A DNA stretch of 17,548 bases from Candidatus Desulfofervidaceae bacterium (GTDB lineage: Bacteria; Desulfobacterota; Desulfofervidia; Desulfofervidales; Desulfofervidaceae): NCBI GenBank assembly GCA_021160485.1, contig JAGHCL010000057.1, positions 1 through 17,548 of the forward strand, read 5' to 3'. The notes beneath the pieces were generated by a model. The model worked only from the letters and a program-made list of their open reading frames with translations, made no database searches and was not told the DNA's origin. How positions within the stretch are numbered: position 1 is the stretch's first letter; each line of letters opens with the position of its first letter. A program made the position numbers and the translations under genes. Positions 1-8,238 of this stretch are shown piece after piece.

Positions 1-143
1 AGAATTATGCGGTTAACTATAATTTAAGCTTATACTCTTCTTTATGAAACAACTCATAATTCAGGCCACCCTCTTCTTACAGGAATTATAAGACATCACC
101 TTCCCAATTGACCTTTTTCTTTTCAAATGTTAATAAAACCTCC

Positions 144-875
144 ATGGAAAGGGTCGGTAAATGGCTAGTTATTAGTCTTAAAGATAAGTTTCAGTTTAAA
201 TGCCATCCAGGTCTTCCTTGTTTTACCCAATGTTGCCAACAACTAGAGGTTATGCTTACACCCTATGATATTTTACGCTTAAAAAGGGCACTAGAAATTT
301 CCTCAGAAGAATTCTTAGAAAAATACACTCACACTGTTTTTTTAGAAAAAATAGGCCTTCCAATGGTTGCCCTTAAAAAGGAAGAAACCGGATGCCCTTT
401 TTTGAAAGACACAGGGTGTATTGTTTATAATGACCGTCCTAGTGTATGCCGCCTTTATCCTTTAGGTCGTGCCTTCTCAGATAAGGCTCAAAAAGAAGTT
501 TATTTTTTAATCAAAGAGCCAGAGTGTCTGGGTTTTCAAGAAAATAAGACCTGGACAGTAGCTACCTGGCTTAGAGCTCAGAAATTAGAAACCTATGACC
601 AAGAAAATAAAGGTTTTTCGGAGCTTATATTTTTAAAGGCTACCTTGCGTCCTTGGGGATTAAGTTTAAAAGAAAGGCAAATGTTTTTTATGACTTGCTA
701 TAATCTGGATGCCTTTAGGAAATTCGTTTTTGAAAGTAGTTTTTTGAACCGCTTTGACATAAGGTCGAAGATAGTAAAGAAGATAAAAAAGGATGATCTT
801 GCTCTGTTAAAATTTGGTTTTGATTGGCTTAAATTTGCTTTATTTAGGCAACCCACTTTGAAAGTAAAGGCTTGA
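144..875 (+). CDS. YkgJ-family cysteine-cluster (Fe/Zn-binding) protein
   Basis: This 243-residue protein has the cysteine pattern of the YkgJ (UPF0153) family, thought to bind zinc or an iron-sulfur cluster; the reaction is unknown. A first group C20, C26, C30, C31 is followed by C84, C92 and C102 in the family signature GCPFL...GCIVYNDRPSVCRLYP. The C-terminal half (about residues 120-243) has no motif I recognise and is rich in Phe, Lys and Leu. I chose ATG 144 because the protein reads naturally from MERVGKW; a TTG at 108 would add 12 residues, and neither start has a convincing SD. The bases before it hold a TATAAT at 18-23 that could be a -10 box whose -35 lies outside the window. cysS follows 59 bases later but has its own promoter. 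Confidence 0.82.
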   Translation: MERVGKWLVISLKDKFQFKCHPGLPCFTQCCQQLEVMLTPYDILRLKRALEISSEEFLEKYTHTVFLEKIGLPMVALKKEETGCPFLKDTGCIVYNDRPSVCRLYPLGRAFSDKAQKEVYFLIKEPECLGFQENKTWTVATWLRAQKLETYDQENKGFSELIFLKATLRPWGLSLKERQMFFMTCYNLDAFRKFVFESSFLNRFDIRSKIVKKIKKDDLALLKFGFDWLKFALFRQPTLKVKA

Positions 876-880
876 ATTTA

Positions 881-908
881 TTGACAAACATGGTTTAAAC
901 ACTACAAT
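881..908 (+). promoter_or_regulatory. sigma70-type promoter of cysS-glgP
   Basis: TTGACA (881-886) and TACAAT (903-908) are separated by 16 bases: a perfect -35 and a 5/6 -10. Transcription would start near 915, about 20 bases before the cysS ATG at 935. Confidence 0.72.
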
Positions 909-934
909 TTAAACATAATGAATTGGGGATCCGA

Positions 935-2377
935 ATGACGTTGCAGATTTATAATACGCTTTCCAGAAAAAAAGAAATCTTCGTCCCTTTACATCCAGGT
1001 AAAATAGGTATCTATGTATGTGGGATTACAGCCTACGATTACTGCCACATGGGACATGCACGGTCGGCAATTGTGTTTGATGTCATTGTAAAATATCTCC
1101 GTTATCTAGGTTATGATGTAACCTTTGTCCGTAACTTTACCGACGTAGACGATAAAATTATCCGTCGGGCTCAAAAAGAGGGAAAATCGCCCCAAGAAAT
1201 TGCCGAATATTATATTAAAGCCTTTTATGAAGATATGGACGCCTTGGGTGTAGCCAGGGCCGATATTGAGCCTAGGGCGACAAAGCATATTTCTGAAATG
1301 ATCGCTTTGGTTGAAAAAATTATTAACCAGGGCTATGGTTATGTAGCCGAAGGGGATGTGTATTTTAGCATAGAAAAGTTTCCTAATTATGGCAAACTTT
1401 CTGGCCGCAACCTTAATGAAATGATGGCAGGGGCACGGGTTGAAGTGGATACCAAAAAAAGGCATCCACTTGATTTTGTCCTCTGGAAAAAAGCCAAACC
1501 CGGAGAACCGTGGTGGGAAAGTCCCTGGGGTAAAGGACGCCCAGGTTGGCACTTGGAATGTTCGGCCATGAGCATGAAATATTTAGGAGAAACCTTTGAT
1601 ATTCATGGAGGTGGACAGGATTTAATCTTTCCTCACCATGAAAATGAAATTGCTCAATCAGAAGCAGCCACAGGAAAACCCTTTGTTAAATACTGGATTC
1701 ATCACGGTTTCTTGACTATTAATCAGGAAAAGATGTCTAAATCATTAGGTAATTTTTTTACCATCAGGGAGGTGCTAGCTAAATTTCATCCCGAAGCCAT
1801 TAGACTCTTTTTCCTTAATCATCATTACCGCAGTCCGGTAGATTTTTCAGATGCAGCCTTACAAGAAGCTACCAGTGCTTTGGAAAGGGTGTATTTAACC
1901 TTTAAACGTATTCAGGAAAAGATAGGCGAAATAAAAAAAGAAGTAAGCCTCTCAGAAGATTTAGTAGGCGAAGCTTTATATCAACAAATCATGGAAATTG
2001 AAGCAAAATTCAAAGAAGCGATGAATGACGACTTCAACACAGCTTTAGCCATCGCCCATATATTTACTGGCATCAAGGCCATCAATATTTATCTGGAAGA
2101 ACCAAAATTTAAAAAGGAATTACTGGCCTGGGCTCTTCAAAAAATCAGAAGTTTAGGTAATATTTTGGGATTATTTCACTGTGCCCCTGAGGCCTTTCTT
2201 ACTCAGGGTGTCAGTTTGAATAAAGAGGAAATAGAGGCCATGATTGCCCGACGGGCCGAGGCAAGAAAGAGGCGTGATTGGGCGACAGCAGATGCCATTC
2301 GTGATGAGTTATTAAAGGCAGGCATTATTTTAGAAGACACACCCACAGGGACTACCTGGAGGGTAAAAAGAGACTAA
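935..2377 (+). CDS. cysS: cysteinyl-tRNA synthetase
   Basis: Class I aminoacyl-tRNA synthetase that charges tRNA-Cys in the cytoplasm, 480 residues, full length for the family. The HIGH-type motif is HMGH at 38-41 and the KMSKS loop is intact at 266-270. The four zinc ligands that discriminate cysteine are present: C29, C209, H234 and E238. After the Rossmann catalytic core come the helical DALR domain (from about residue 345) and a C-terminal anticodon-binding region ending in RDELLKAGIILEDTPTGTTW, typical of CysRS. ATG 935 is chosen because it follows a GGGGA SD by five bases and the product starts MTLQIYNTLS as in relatives; an upstream TTG at 923 is less likely. Its stop codon overlaps the SD of the phosphorylase gene, so the two are probably co-transcribed. 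Confidence 0.97.
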   Translation: MTLQIYNTLSRKKEIFVPLHPGKIGIYVCGITAYDYCHMGHARSAIVFDVIVKYLRYLGYDVTFVRNFTDVDDKIIRRAQKEGKSPQEIAEYYIKAFYEDMDALGVARADIEPRATKHISEMIALVEKIINQGYGYVAEGDVYFSIEKFPNYGKLSGRNLNEMMAGARVEVDTKKRHPLDFVLWKKAKPGEPWWESPWGKGRPGWHLECSAMSMKYLGETFDIHGGGQDLIFPHHENEIAQSEAATGKPFVKYWIHHGFLTINQEKMSKSLGNFFTIREVLAKFHPEAIRLFFLNHHYRSPVDFSDAALQEATSALERVYLTFKRIQEKIGEIKKEVSLSEDLVGEALYQQIMEIEAKFKEAMNDDFNTALAIAHIFTGIKAINIYLEEPKFKKELLAWALQKIRSLGNILGLFHCAPEAFLTQGVSLNKEEIEAMIARRAEARKRRDWATADAIRDELLKAGIILEDTPTGTTWRVKRD

Positions 2378-2387
2378 GGAGAGGATT

Positions 2388-4958
2388 ATGAATGGAAATA
2401 TAAATGGGCTGCATATTTTTACCGTTGCTTTGCACCTACCTCCTAACTTAAAGCCTTTAGAAGAATTAGCCTATAACTTGTGGTTTGCTTGGAACCCAGA
2501 AGTAATTGCCCTTTTCAGGCGTCTTGACCGGTGGTTATGGGAGGAAACCAGACACAATCCTGTGCTTATGCTTTCACAACTGAGTAGAGAAAGAATCCAG
2601 GAATTGTCTCAGGATGAGGCCTTTCTTGCCTATATGCATCGCGTTTATAACGAATTTCAAAATTATTTAAAAAGCCCTTACTTTGCGCCTTTTTTTCAAG
2701 CAGAAAAAGATTTTTTAATTGCTTACTTCTCAGCCGAATTTGGTTTAACAGATTGTCTGCCCATGTATTCAGGTGGATTAGGAGTATTGGCTGGCGATCA
2801 GCTTAAGTCAGCTAGCGATTTGAATTTACCTTTAGTTGGCATAGGATTGCTTTATCAACATGGATATTTTCGCCAGGCACTTACTATTGATGGCATCCAG
2901 AAAGAGATTTATCCTGAAAATGATTTTTATCACATGCCCTTACGTTTAGAAAAAAATGCTCAAGGGAATCCTATTCTAATCAAAGTAGACCTAAAGGGCA
3001 AAGAAGCTTATGCCCAGATTTGGCGGGTAGATATTGGTAGAATAAGACTTTATTTACTAGATGCCAATATTCCCCAAAATCCTCCTCATATTCGTGCAAT
3101 TACCTTTCGTCTTTATGATGCAGATAGGGAAATCCGTTTACAGCAAGAAATTTTATTGGGCATCGGTGGAGTGCGTGCCCTTCACGCCTTGGGTATTAAC
3201 CCTACCATTTACCATATGAATGAAGGCCATTCAGCCTTTGCCGGTCTGGAACGGATTAGGATACTAAGAGAAAAAACGAATGTGTCCTTTGATGCCGCCC
3301 ACCTAGCCGTTATGGCTAGTAATGTTTTTACCACCCATACATCGGTGCCAGCGGGTATTGATATCTTTGACCCACATCTAGTAGAAGCATATTTTGCCAA
3401 TTATGCCCCTAAGTTGGGTATTTCTATCCCTGTTCTTTTAGGACTTGGGAGAAAAAATCCAGCCGACCACAATGAGCCCTTTTGTATGAACATCTTGGCC
3501 ATGAAGCTTTCCGGTCATATTAATGCCGTAAGCAAACTTCATAAAAGGGTATCTCAAAAGTTGTGGCATATCCTTTGGCCAGCCATTCCTGAAGAAGATG
3601 TGCCTATAAAATATATTACCAATGGTGTTCATGTGCCTTCCTGGATATCTCATGAAATGGTAGAGCTTTATAATCGTTACTTGGGACCTCATTGGTTTGA
3701 AGACCCAGACAATGAAAAGGTTTGGTCACGAGTGATGGAAATCCCTGATGAAGAACTCTGGGGCACTCATGAAAGAAGGCGAGAAAGGTTAGTGGCCTTC
3801 TGCAGGCGGAAACTTCAAAAACAGCTCATCAGGAGAGGGGCACCTCAAAGTGAAATCATGAAAGTGAGTCGGATTCTCAATCCTGAAGCGTTGACTATCG
3901 TGTGGGCACGCCGGATTGTGACTTATAAAAGGCCCACTCTTATTTTTAGAAATCCAGAACGCCTGGCCCAAATACTGAACAATCCTACACGGCCAGTGCA
4001 AATTATCATCGCAGGAAAAGCCCATCCAGCTGATGAACCTGCCAAAGCTTTAATAAAACAAATCGTTTCTTTTACTAAAGATGAGCGTTTCCGTTATCGT
4101 TTAGTGTTTATTGAAGATTATGATTTAGAGGTAGGTAGATATTTAGTAGAAGGAGCCGATATTTGGCTTAATACCCCCAGAAAGCCTAATGAAGCCTGTG
4201 GCACCAGTGGTATGAAAGCAATAGCAAATGGGGCCCTTCATTTGAGTACAGGTGATGGTTGGTGGGCAGAAGCATACAAACCCGAGTTAGGCTGGTTGAT
4301 AGGTTTCGGAGAAGAATATAGCGACCCAAATTATCAAGATGAAGTGGAAAGCAATTCTTTGTATAACCTGTTGGAACATGAGATAGTGCCTCTTTTCTAC
4401 GATCGGGGACCAGACGGTTTACCTCATGGATGGGTGCATAAGATGAAACTTTCTATGCGACATCTTTGTCCCAAATTTAATTCTCATCGTATGTTAGAAG
4501 AGTACGTGCAAAACTTTTATTTACCTGCATTCGATTATTGGCAGAAATTATCCCTGGACAATTTGAAAGGAGCCAATGAATTATCTCAGTGGAAAAACAA
4601 AATTATGACAAATTGGGATAAGGTATCGGTTTTACAGGTAGAACCCACAGGAGATATTGAAATTCCGGTAGGAGAAGAGTTAAAAATTCAGGCCTTAGTG
4701 CAATTAGGCGAACTTACACCAGAAGAAGTAAGGGTAGAAGTTTGTTACGGACGGATTTCTCTATCTGGAAAGTTAAAACAAGGAAAAGCAGTAGTTATGA
4801 AAGCGATACATCAGGAAGGTGATGGAGTTTATCGCTTTGAAGGTAATTTCTGCTGTCAAGACACAGGCCGTTTTGGTTATAAACTAAAAATTGTCCCTCA
4901 TCACTCTAACCTAGTTCCCTCTTATTATTTATTGGGAGTCCTGGTTGTATGGGGATAA
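2388..4958 (+). CDS. glgP: alpha-glucan (glycogen/maltodextrin) phosphorylase
   Basis: Releases glucose-1-phosphate from alpha-1,4-glucans with phosphate, using pyridoxal phosphate; cytosolic, GT35 family, 856 residues. It belongs to the shorter bacterial/archaeal branch that begins with a DUF3417-type segment (NLKPLEELAYNLWFAWNPE, about residues 17-36) rather than the E. coli MalP type. The glucan-binding half contains SAEFGLTDCLPMYSGGLGVLAGD. The PLP-binding region is EACGTSGMKAIANGAL, with the Schiff-base lysine at K610. Residues from about 750 look like an extra C-terminal beta-sandwich, as in this branch. The ATG lies ten bases after the cysS stop with SD AAGGAG at 2376-2381. Pairing with cysS looks like shared transcription rather than shared pathway. 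No other glycogen gene is present. Confidence 0.94.
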   Translation: MNGNINGLHIFTVALHLPPNLKPLEELAYNLWFAWNPEVIALFRRLDRWLWEETRHNPVLMLSQLSRERIQELSQDEAFLAYMHRVYNEFQNYLKSPYFAPFFQAEKDFLIAYFSAEFGLTDCLPMYSGGLGVLAGDQLKSASDLNLPLVGIGLLYQHGYFRQALTIDGIQKEIYPENDFYHMPLRLEKNAQGNPILIKVDLKGKEAYAQIWRVDIGRIRLYLLDANIPQNPPHIRAITFRLYDADREIRLQQEILLGIGGVRALHALGINPTIYHMNEGHSAFAGLERIRILREKTNVSFDAAHLAVMASNVFTTHTSVPAGIDIFDPHLVEAYFANYAPKLGISIPVLLGLGRKNPADHNEPFCMNILAMKLSGHINAVSKLHKRVSQKLWHILWPAIPEEDVPIKYITNGVHVPSWISHEMVELYNRYLGPHWFEDPDNEKVWSRVMEIPDEELWGTHERRRERLVAFCRRKLQKQLIRRGAPQSEIMKVSRILNPEALTIVWARRIVTYKRPTLIFRNPERLAQILNNPTRPVQIIIAGKAHPADEPAKALIKQIVSFTKDERFRYRLVFIEDYDLEVGRYLVEGADIWLNTPRKPNEACGTSGMKAIANGALHLSTGDGWWAEAYKPELGWLIGFGEEYSDPNYQDEVESNSLYNLLEHEIVPLFYDRGPDGLPHGWVHKMKLSMRHLCPKFNSHRMLEEYVQNFYLPAFDYWQKLSLDNLKGANELSQWKNKIMTNWDKVSVLQVEPTGDIEIPVGEELKIQALVQLGELTPEEVRVEVCYGRISLSGKLKQGKAVVMKAIHQEGDGVYRFEGNFCCQDTGRFGYKLKIVPHHSNLVPSYYLLGVLVVWG

Positions 4959-4977
4959 AATTGAACTTTGCATTCTA

Positions 4978-4993
4978 AATTTATTTGTAAATT
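4978..4993. terminator. weak AT-only hairpin between converging genes
   Basis: AATTTA (4978-4983) and TAAATT (4988-4993) form a 6-bp stem with a TTTG loop between the converging glgP and 97-residue genes. A T-run follows on the plus strand only after ten more bases (4999 onward). The stem has no G-C pair, so termination is doubtful. Confidence 0.25.
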
Positions 4994-5285
4994 AAAAATC
5001 GCCTTTTTTTACTTCTACATGGACACTCTTATAGGGTTTTCTGATAAATACTTCACAACCTGGCCGTTCAAAACGGCTATATTCCTTCCATAAGACATCT
5101 AAAACTTGGATGGTCTTATCTAATATTTTTTGTGCCTGCACGGTAGGGAACTCAACACTCCCCTGTGAAGTTTCTCCCCAAGCAAAAAATTGATTCTTGG
5201 GTCCGGGCAAAAATACAATTAAAAAAGCATCTTTTATACCCTCTATGAAATAATCGTCTTCAAAGATATACTCCCATTCTTCCAT
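4992..5285 (-). CDS. small hypothetical protein, 97 residues
   Basis: I do not recognise this protein. It is a soluble-looking mixed alpha/beta chain with an acidic start (MEEWEYIFEDDYFIEG), a hydrophobic strand with LIVFLPGPKNQFFAWGE, a helix around QAQKILDKTIQVLDVLWKEY and a basic end. There is no signal peptide, membrane segment or metal-binding cluster. The gene is likely real: GGAG stands seven bases before the ATG, the codon use matches its neighbours, and it lies directly downstream of another small minus-strand gene. A hairpin with T-rich tail (5306-5344) separates the two, so it may be expressed by read-through. It converges on glgP. Confidence 0.66.
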   Translation of the reverse strand: MEEWEYIFEDDYFIEGIKDAFLIVFLPGPKNQFFAWGETSQGSVEFPTVQAQKILDKTIQVLDVLWKEYSRFERPGCEVFIRKPYKSVHVEVKKGDF

Positions 5286-5305
5286 AAGTACTCCTTCATC
5301 TTTAT

Positions 5306-5344
5306 TCTGTCTAAAAATATAAAGAAGCGCCCTTCACAGGCGCT
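5306..5344 (-). terminator. rho-independent terminator or attenuator
   Basis: Read on the minus strand, AGCGCC (5344-5339) pairs with GGCGCT (5331-5326) around a 7-base loop and is followed by CTTTATATTTTT. It lies seven bases after the stop of the 92-residue membrane protein and about 20 bases before the start of the 97-residue gene, so it either ends the first transcript or limits read-through. Confidence 0.68.
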
Positions 5345-5350
5345 CAACTT

Positions 5351-5629
5351 TTATGCAGAAGTTTCTTTGTCTTTTTTCAATTCTTCAAGCTCAGCCTTCA
5401 ACTTTTCAATTTCTTTCTTATAATCCTCTTCCACACCAGGAGTAGTTTCTTTACCAGAAGCTAGTTTATCTTTCAGCTCTTCCAGACCCAGGTAAGTTGC
5501 AAGTCCGCCAAAAAGCAAAAGGAGCAAAGGAATTCCACCTGCTAAAAGGGTCAAAAATTGCTTCCAAAATACAATAATACCTACTAATCCCACCACCAGA
5601 GCTACTAGGCCACCAACTAAAACCTTCAT
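5351..5629 (-). CDS. small membrane protein with C-terminal coiled coil
   Basis: A 92-residue protein of unknown role. Residues 3-21 (VLVGGLVALVVGLVGIIVF) and about 30-48 (GGIPLLLLLFGGLATYLGL) are strongly hydrophobic and should form two membrane helices, or a hairpin. They are followed by a charged region that ends in a Lys/Glu-rich helix from about residue 68, with heptad-like spacing (IEKLKAELEELKKDKE). The ATG is preceded by AAGGAGG and, further up, by a good promoter, so the gene is almost certainly real. A similar layout is common in small bacterial envelope proteins, but I cannot name a family. The 97-residue gene lies downstream beyond a terminator-like hairpin. Confidence 0.8.
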   Translation of the reverse strand: MKVLVGGLVALVVGLVGIIVFWKQFLTLLAGGIPLLLLLFGGLATYLGLEELKDKLASGKETTPGVEEDYKKEIEKLKAELEELKKDKETSA

Positions 5630-5665
5630 AAAATCCTCCTTCCCAACCTATTTTACTTCGGCCAG

Positions 5666-5695
5666 ATAATAAACCTATTTTAAAAGAAATGTCAA
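5666..5695 (-). promoter_or_regulatory. sigma70-type promoter for the small membrane protein gene
   Basis: On the minus strand TTGACA (5695-5690) and TATTAT (5671-5666) are 18 bases apart. Transcription would start near 5660, leaving a leader of about 30 bases that ends in the AAGGAGG SD. Confidence 0.66.
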
Positions 5696-5807
5696 GGAAC
5701 AAAAGCTCACCAAACGGTATAAAAGCCTCCCCCAAAGTATAAAAAAGTGGACTAGAAATAGACAGAAAAAAACAAAAGTTAACTAAAAACGGTTCTTCTG
5801 GATAATT

Positions 5808-6064
5808 ATGAGTCTAGTTTGGTACCTGATTTATCTCCTTCTAGTCTTGTATACATTAGCCCGTTTATACGTCAGGTTGTGTGAAAATTCCTTGAAAACA
5901 ATAAAGAATACTGATACTCTGGCAAGAAAAATGGAAACGCTGCTTTCGTAAAAGACAAAGGCGAATTGCTCTGGGTTAGTGAGGATACTTGGCCCTGGCT
6001 TGGCCTTGAAGAACGCACTGAGGACAAAGTAATCCGTTGGCCAATAGAGATTTTAAACTCCTAG
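5808..6064 (+). pseudogene. small single-pass membrane protein, frameshifted
   Basis: From ATG 5808 there is a 47-codon frame whose residues 4-23 (VWYLIYLLLVLYTLARLYVR) look like one membrane helix; it stops at 5949-5951. A second frame (codon phase -1) then continues to a TAG at 6062-6064 with a protein-like, Trp-rich sequence (GELLWVSEDTWPWLGLEERT) but no start codon. The two join smoothly if one A is added to the AAAAA run at 5927-5931, giving an 85-residue protein that reads LARK-NGNAAFVKDKGE across the join. This suggests a recent one-base deletion, a sequencing error, or less likely programmed slippage. No good SD precedes the ATG. I do not recognise the family. Confidence 0.5.
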
Positions 6065-6128
6065 GATAGGATTGATAATTGACTGTTATCTGCCGTCCTG
6101 AACAAATATTTATCCGCGACATTTTCTC

Positions 6129-6167
6129 CAAAACAAAAAACCAGCTAGGCATTTAACCTAACTGGTT
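6129..6167 (-). terminator. rho-independent terminator of tRNA-Arg
   Basis: On the minus strand AACCAGTTAGG (6167-6157) pairs with CCTAGCTGGTT (6149-6139), an 11-bp stem with a single G-U pair and a 7-base loop, followed by TTTTTTGTTTT. It starts 18 bases after the CCA end of the tRNA. Confidence 0.85.
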
Positions 6168-6184
6168 TAATTATTTGCTTTTTC

Positions 6185-6261
<77 letters not shown>

Positions 6262-6269
6262 TTATTTAA

Positions 6270-6298
6270 AAAGTAGCTTATTTATATCTTAGTGTCAA
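6270..6298 (-). promoter_or_regulatory. promoter of tRNA-Arg
   Basis: On the minus strand a perfect TTGACA (6298-6293) lies 17 bases before TACTTT (6275-6270), which would start RNA only a few bases before the tRNA 5' end at 6261. The -10 is weak. Confidence 0.5.
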
Positions 6299-6347
6299 GT
6301 TTATGCAAATGGATCAAACATCGTTTAAAATTCTATGCAGGATTAGC

Positions 6348-6375
6348 TTGATATTTGGTTTTTAAAGATTATATA
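6348..6375 (+). promoter_or_regulatory. possible promoter of argA-pmbA
   Basis: TTGATA (6348-6353), 16 bases, then TATATA (6370-6375). The transcript would have a leader of about 50 bases that contains a small TGCAA-TTCCC-TTGCA hairpin. Confidence 0.42.
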
Positions 6376-6433
6376 GCTTTTTTATTTTTGCAATTCCCTT
6401 GCATCTTCTTATTCCCAAGATTAAAATACCTGC

Positions 6434-6928
6434 ATGAGTTATGTCTTTGAAAAGGCCAAGATGGCCGATGTGAAAGCAATTTACAATTTGTTGACTTATT
6501 ATGGGGACAAAGGGCTCCTTCTCCCAAGACCTCTGAGCCAAATTTATGATTTCCTGCGAGATTTTTTTGTATGCCGCCGCTCTGGTAAGGTAATAGGCAT
6601 CTGTGCCTTACACATTTGTTGGGAAAACATGGCTGAAATTCGGTCTCTGGCTGTGGAAGAAGCCTTCCAAGGACGGGGGATTGGTTCACACCTAGTGCAA
6701 GCGTGTCTTCATGAGGCTATGTCCCTTGGTATTACCCGGGTCTTCACTCTTACTTACCAACCTAGGTTTTTTACCCAATTTGGCTTCGTAGAGGTAGAAA
6801 AATCTACTCTACCACATAAAATCTGGGCAGATTGTATTCGGTGTCCTAAGTATCCAGATTTATGCGACGAAATTGCCATGTTATGGGAGTTCAAAGATGA
6901 AAACAATAATCAAAGCATGCAAAGATAA
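6434..6928 (+). CDS. argA: short-form N-acetylglutamate synthase (GNAT family)
   Basis: GNAT-fold acyltransferase of 164 residues, very like the stand-alone N-acetylglutamate synthases that start arginine synthesis by moving acetyl from acetyl-CoA to glutamate. The acetyl-CoA site is the V/I-RSLAV strand followed by QGRGIGSHL (about residues 79-87). Hallmarks of this subgroup are the N-terminal LLTYYGDKGLLLPRPL, the central VFTLTYQPRFFTQFGF, and the C-terminal KIWADCIRCPKYPDLCDEIA with three cysteines. It lacks the amino-acid-kinase domain of E. coli ArgA. The SD is weak. The last 32 bases overlap the pmbA start. A related GNAT of other specificity cannot be excluded, since no other arg gene is here. 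Confidence 0.82.
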   Translation: MSYVFEKAKMADVKAIYNLLTYYGDKGLLLPRPLSQIYDFLRDFFVCRRSGKVIGICALHICWENMAEIRSLAVEEAFQGRGIGSHLVQACLHEAMSLGITRVFTLTYQPRFFTQFGFVEVEKSTLPHKIWADCIRCPKYPDLCDEIAMLWEFKDENNNQSMQR

Positions 6929-8228
6929 AATAGCGGTTACTGGAATTGAAAATTTTGAAATTTACGCAATCAGAACAAAAAGCACTATCATTCAGGTAAA
7001 AAATGGAAAGGTAGAGTTTCTAAACATAGCTGAATCTAAAGGGTTGAGCCTACGTATTATAACCGAAGGGCGTTTGGGATTTAGCTATACAACAGATTTT
7101 CGCGAGAGTGCGCTTGATCAAATCGTGGCACAGGCAAAGGCCGGGGGCCTAGCCACCTCTTCTGACCCCTTTTTGTGCTTTCCTCCTCCAATTCATGATT
7201 ATCCCCAGGTATCCATTTACGATCAAGCAGCCGAAAAAATTAATCTGGCAGCCAAAATAGAATTTGCTAAAGAAATGGAAAGTGCCGCTAAAAATTACGC
7301 ACCCTGTATTAAAAGGGTAAGACAATCCCAATTTCGGGATGTAGTAGCAGAAGTATATCTGCACAACCACCACGGGCTGGATATAGCGTATCAACGCACC
7401 CTTTATAGTGGTAGTATCTTGGTGATGGCTGAAGAAAAAGAAGAAGGAGAAATGGGATGGAATTACGCGTTTCATCCTTATTTTCATAAATTAAATCCTC
7501 AAGAAATAGGTAAAGAAGCAGCTGAAATAGCAGCCGGGATGCTGGGAGCAAAGCCTATCCCTACCCAAAAAACTAATGTTATTTTTATTAATCGGGTCAT
7601 GAGTGAGATTCTAGATGTATTGAGTGTGGCCTTTCGGGCCGATGAGGTTCAAAAAGGAAAATCCCTTCTAGCATCTTACTTAGACAAAACCGTCATGTCT
7701 CCTCAGGTGACTATTTACGATGATGGTCTTTATACAGACGGTTATGCCACCCGCCCTTTTGATGACGAAGGAGTTCCTCAACAAACCACTCTTTTGGTAG
7801 AGAATGGGGTATTAAAAGGCTTCCTTTACGATACTTATACTGCGGCTAAGGAAGGCAAATCTTCTACAGGTAATGCAGGACGCTTAGGTCTTGAAACCCC
7901 TCCTCAAGTGTCACTTACCAATTTATATTTGGCACCCGGTGCAATCTCCTTTAGCGAGCTTTTGAAGACACTCCACACTGGCCTAGTGGTCACCGATGTC
8001 TTGGGTATGCATACGGCTGACCCCATTTCTGGAGACTTTTCGGTAGGAGCAAGTGGTTACTGGGTAGAAAGGGGAGAAAGGAATTTTCCTGTAAAAGGTA
8101 TCGCTGTAGCAGGTAATGTCCTAGAATTATTTAAGAATATCCTAGCTGTTGGCCAAGACCTTCGTTTTTTTGGTCACTGTGGGGCACCTAGTGTCTTGAT
8201 AAAAGGTATTCAAGTTAGTGGTTACTAA
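6897..8228 (+). CDS. pmbA: TldE/PmbA-type protein of the TldD/PmbA protease pair
   Basis: A 443-residue PmbA (TldE) homologue. In E. coli TldD and TldE form a heterodimeric metalloprotease that trims peptides such as microcin B17 precursor and degrades CcdA; TldE is the partner without the zinc site. That fits here: there is no HExxxH, while family segments such as GLSLRIITEGRLGFSYTTD, ASYLDKTVMSPQVTIYDDG and the C-terminal DPISGDFSVGASGYWVERG are clear. Start ATG 6897 was chosen for its GGGAG SD seven bases upstream; an earlier TTG at 6873 would add eight residues of poor fit. It overlaps the upstream acetyltransferase by 32 bases, implying translational coupling. No tldD is in the window, so the partner must be encoded elsewhere. 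Confidence 0.92.
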   Translation: MKTIIKACKDKIAVTGIENFEIYAIRTKSTIIQVKNGKVEFLNIAESKGLSLRIITEGRLGFSYTTDFRESALDQIVAQAKAGGLATSSDPFLCFPPPIHDYPQVSIYDQAAEKINLAAKIEFAKEMESAAKNYAPCIKRVRQSQFRDVVAEVYLHNHHGLDIAYQRTLYSGSILVMAEEKEEGEMGWNYAFHPYFHKLNPQEIGKEAAEIAAGMLGAKPIPTQKTNVIFINRVMSEILDVLSVAFRADEVQKGKSLLASYLDKTVMSPQVTIYDDGLYTDGYATRPFDDEGVPQQTTLLVENGVLKGFLYDTYTAAKEGKSSTGNAGRLGLETPPQVSLTNLYLAPGAISFSELLKTLHTGLVVTDVLGMHTADPISGDFSVGASGYWVERGERNFPVKGIAVAGNVLELFKNILAVGQDLRFFGHCGAPSVLIKGIQVSGY

Positions 8229-8238
8229 CAAATATCCT

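Noticed and set aside
1106..1552. 148-codon minus-strand frame inside cysS
   Set aside because: Shadow of a clear synthetase gene, no SD or family features.
5466..5735. 89-codon minus-strand frame overlapping the small membrane protein gene
   Set aside because: The other frame has the SD, promoter spacing and membrane-helix pattern; this one would span the promoter.
5779..5806. TTAACT-N16-GATAAT as a promoter for the frameshifted small gene
   Set aside because: RNA would start after the ATG at 5808, and the -35 is poor.
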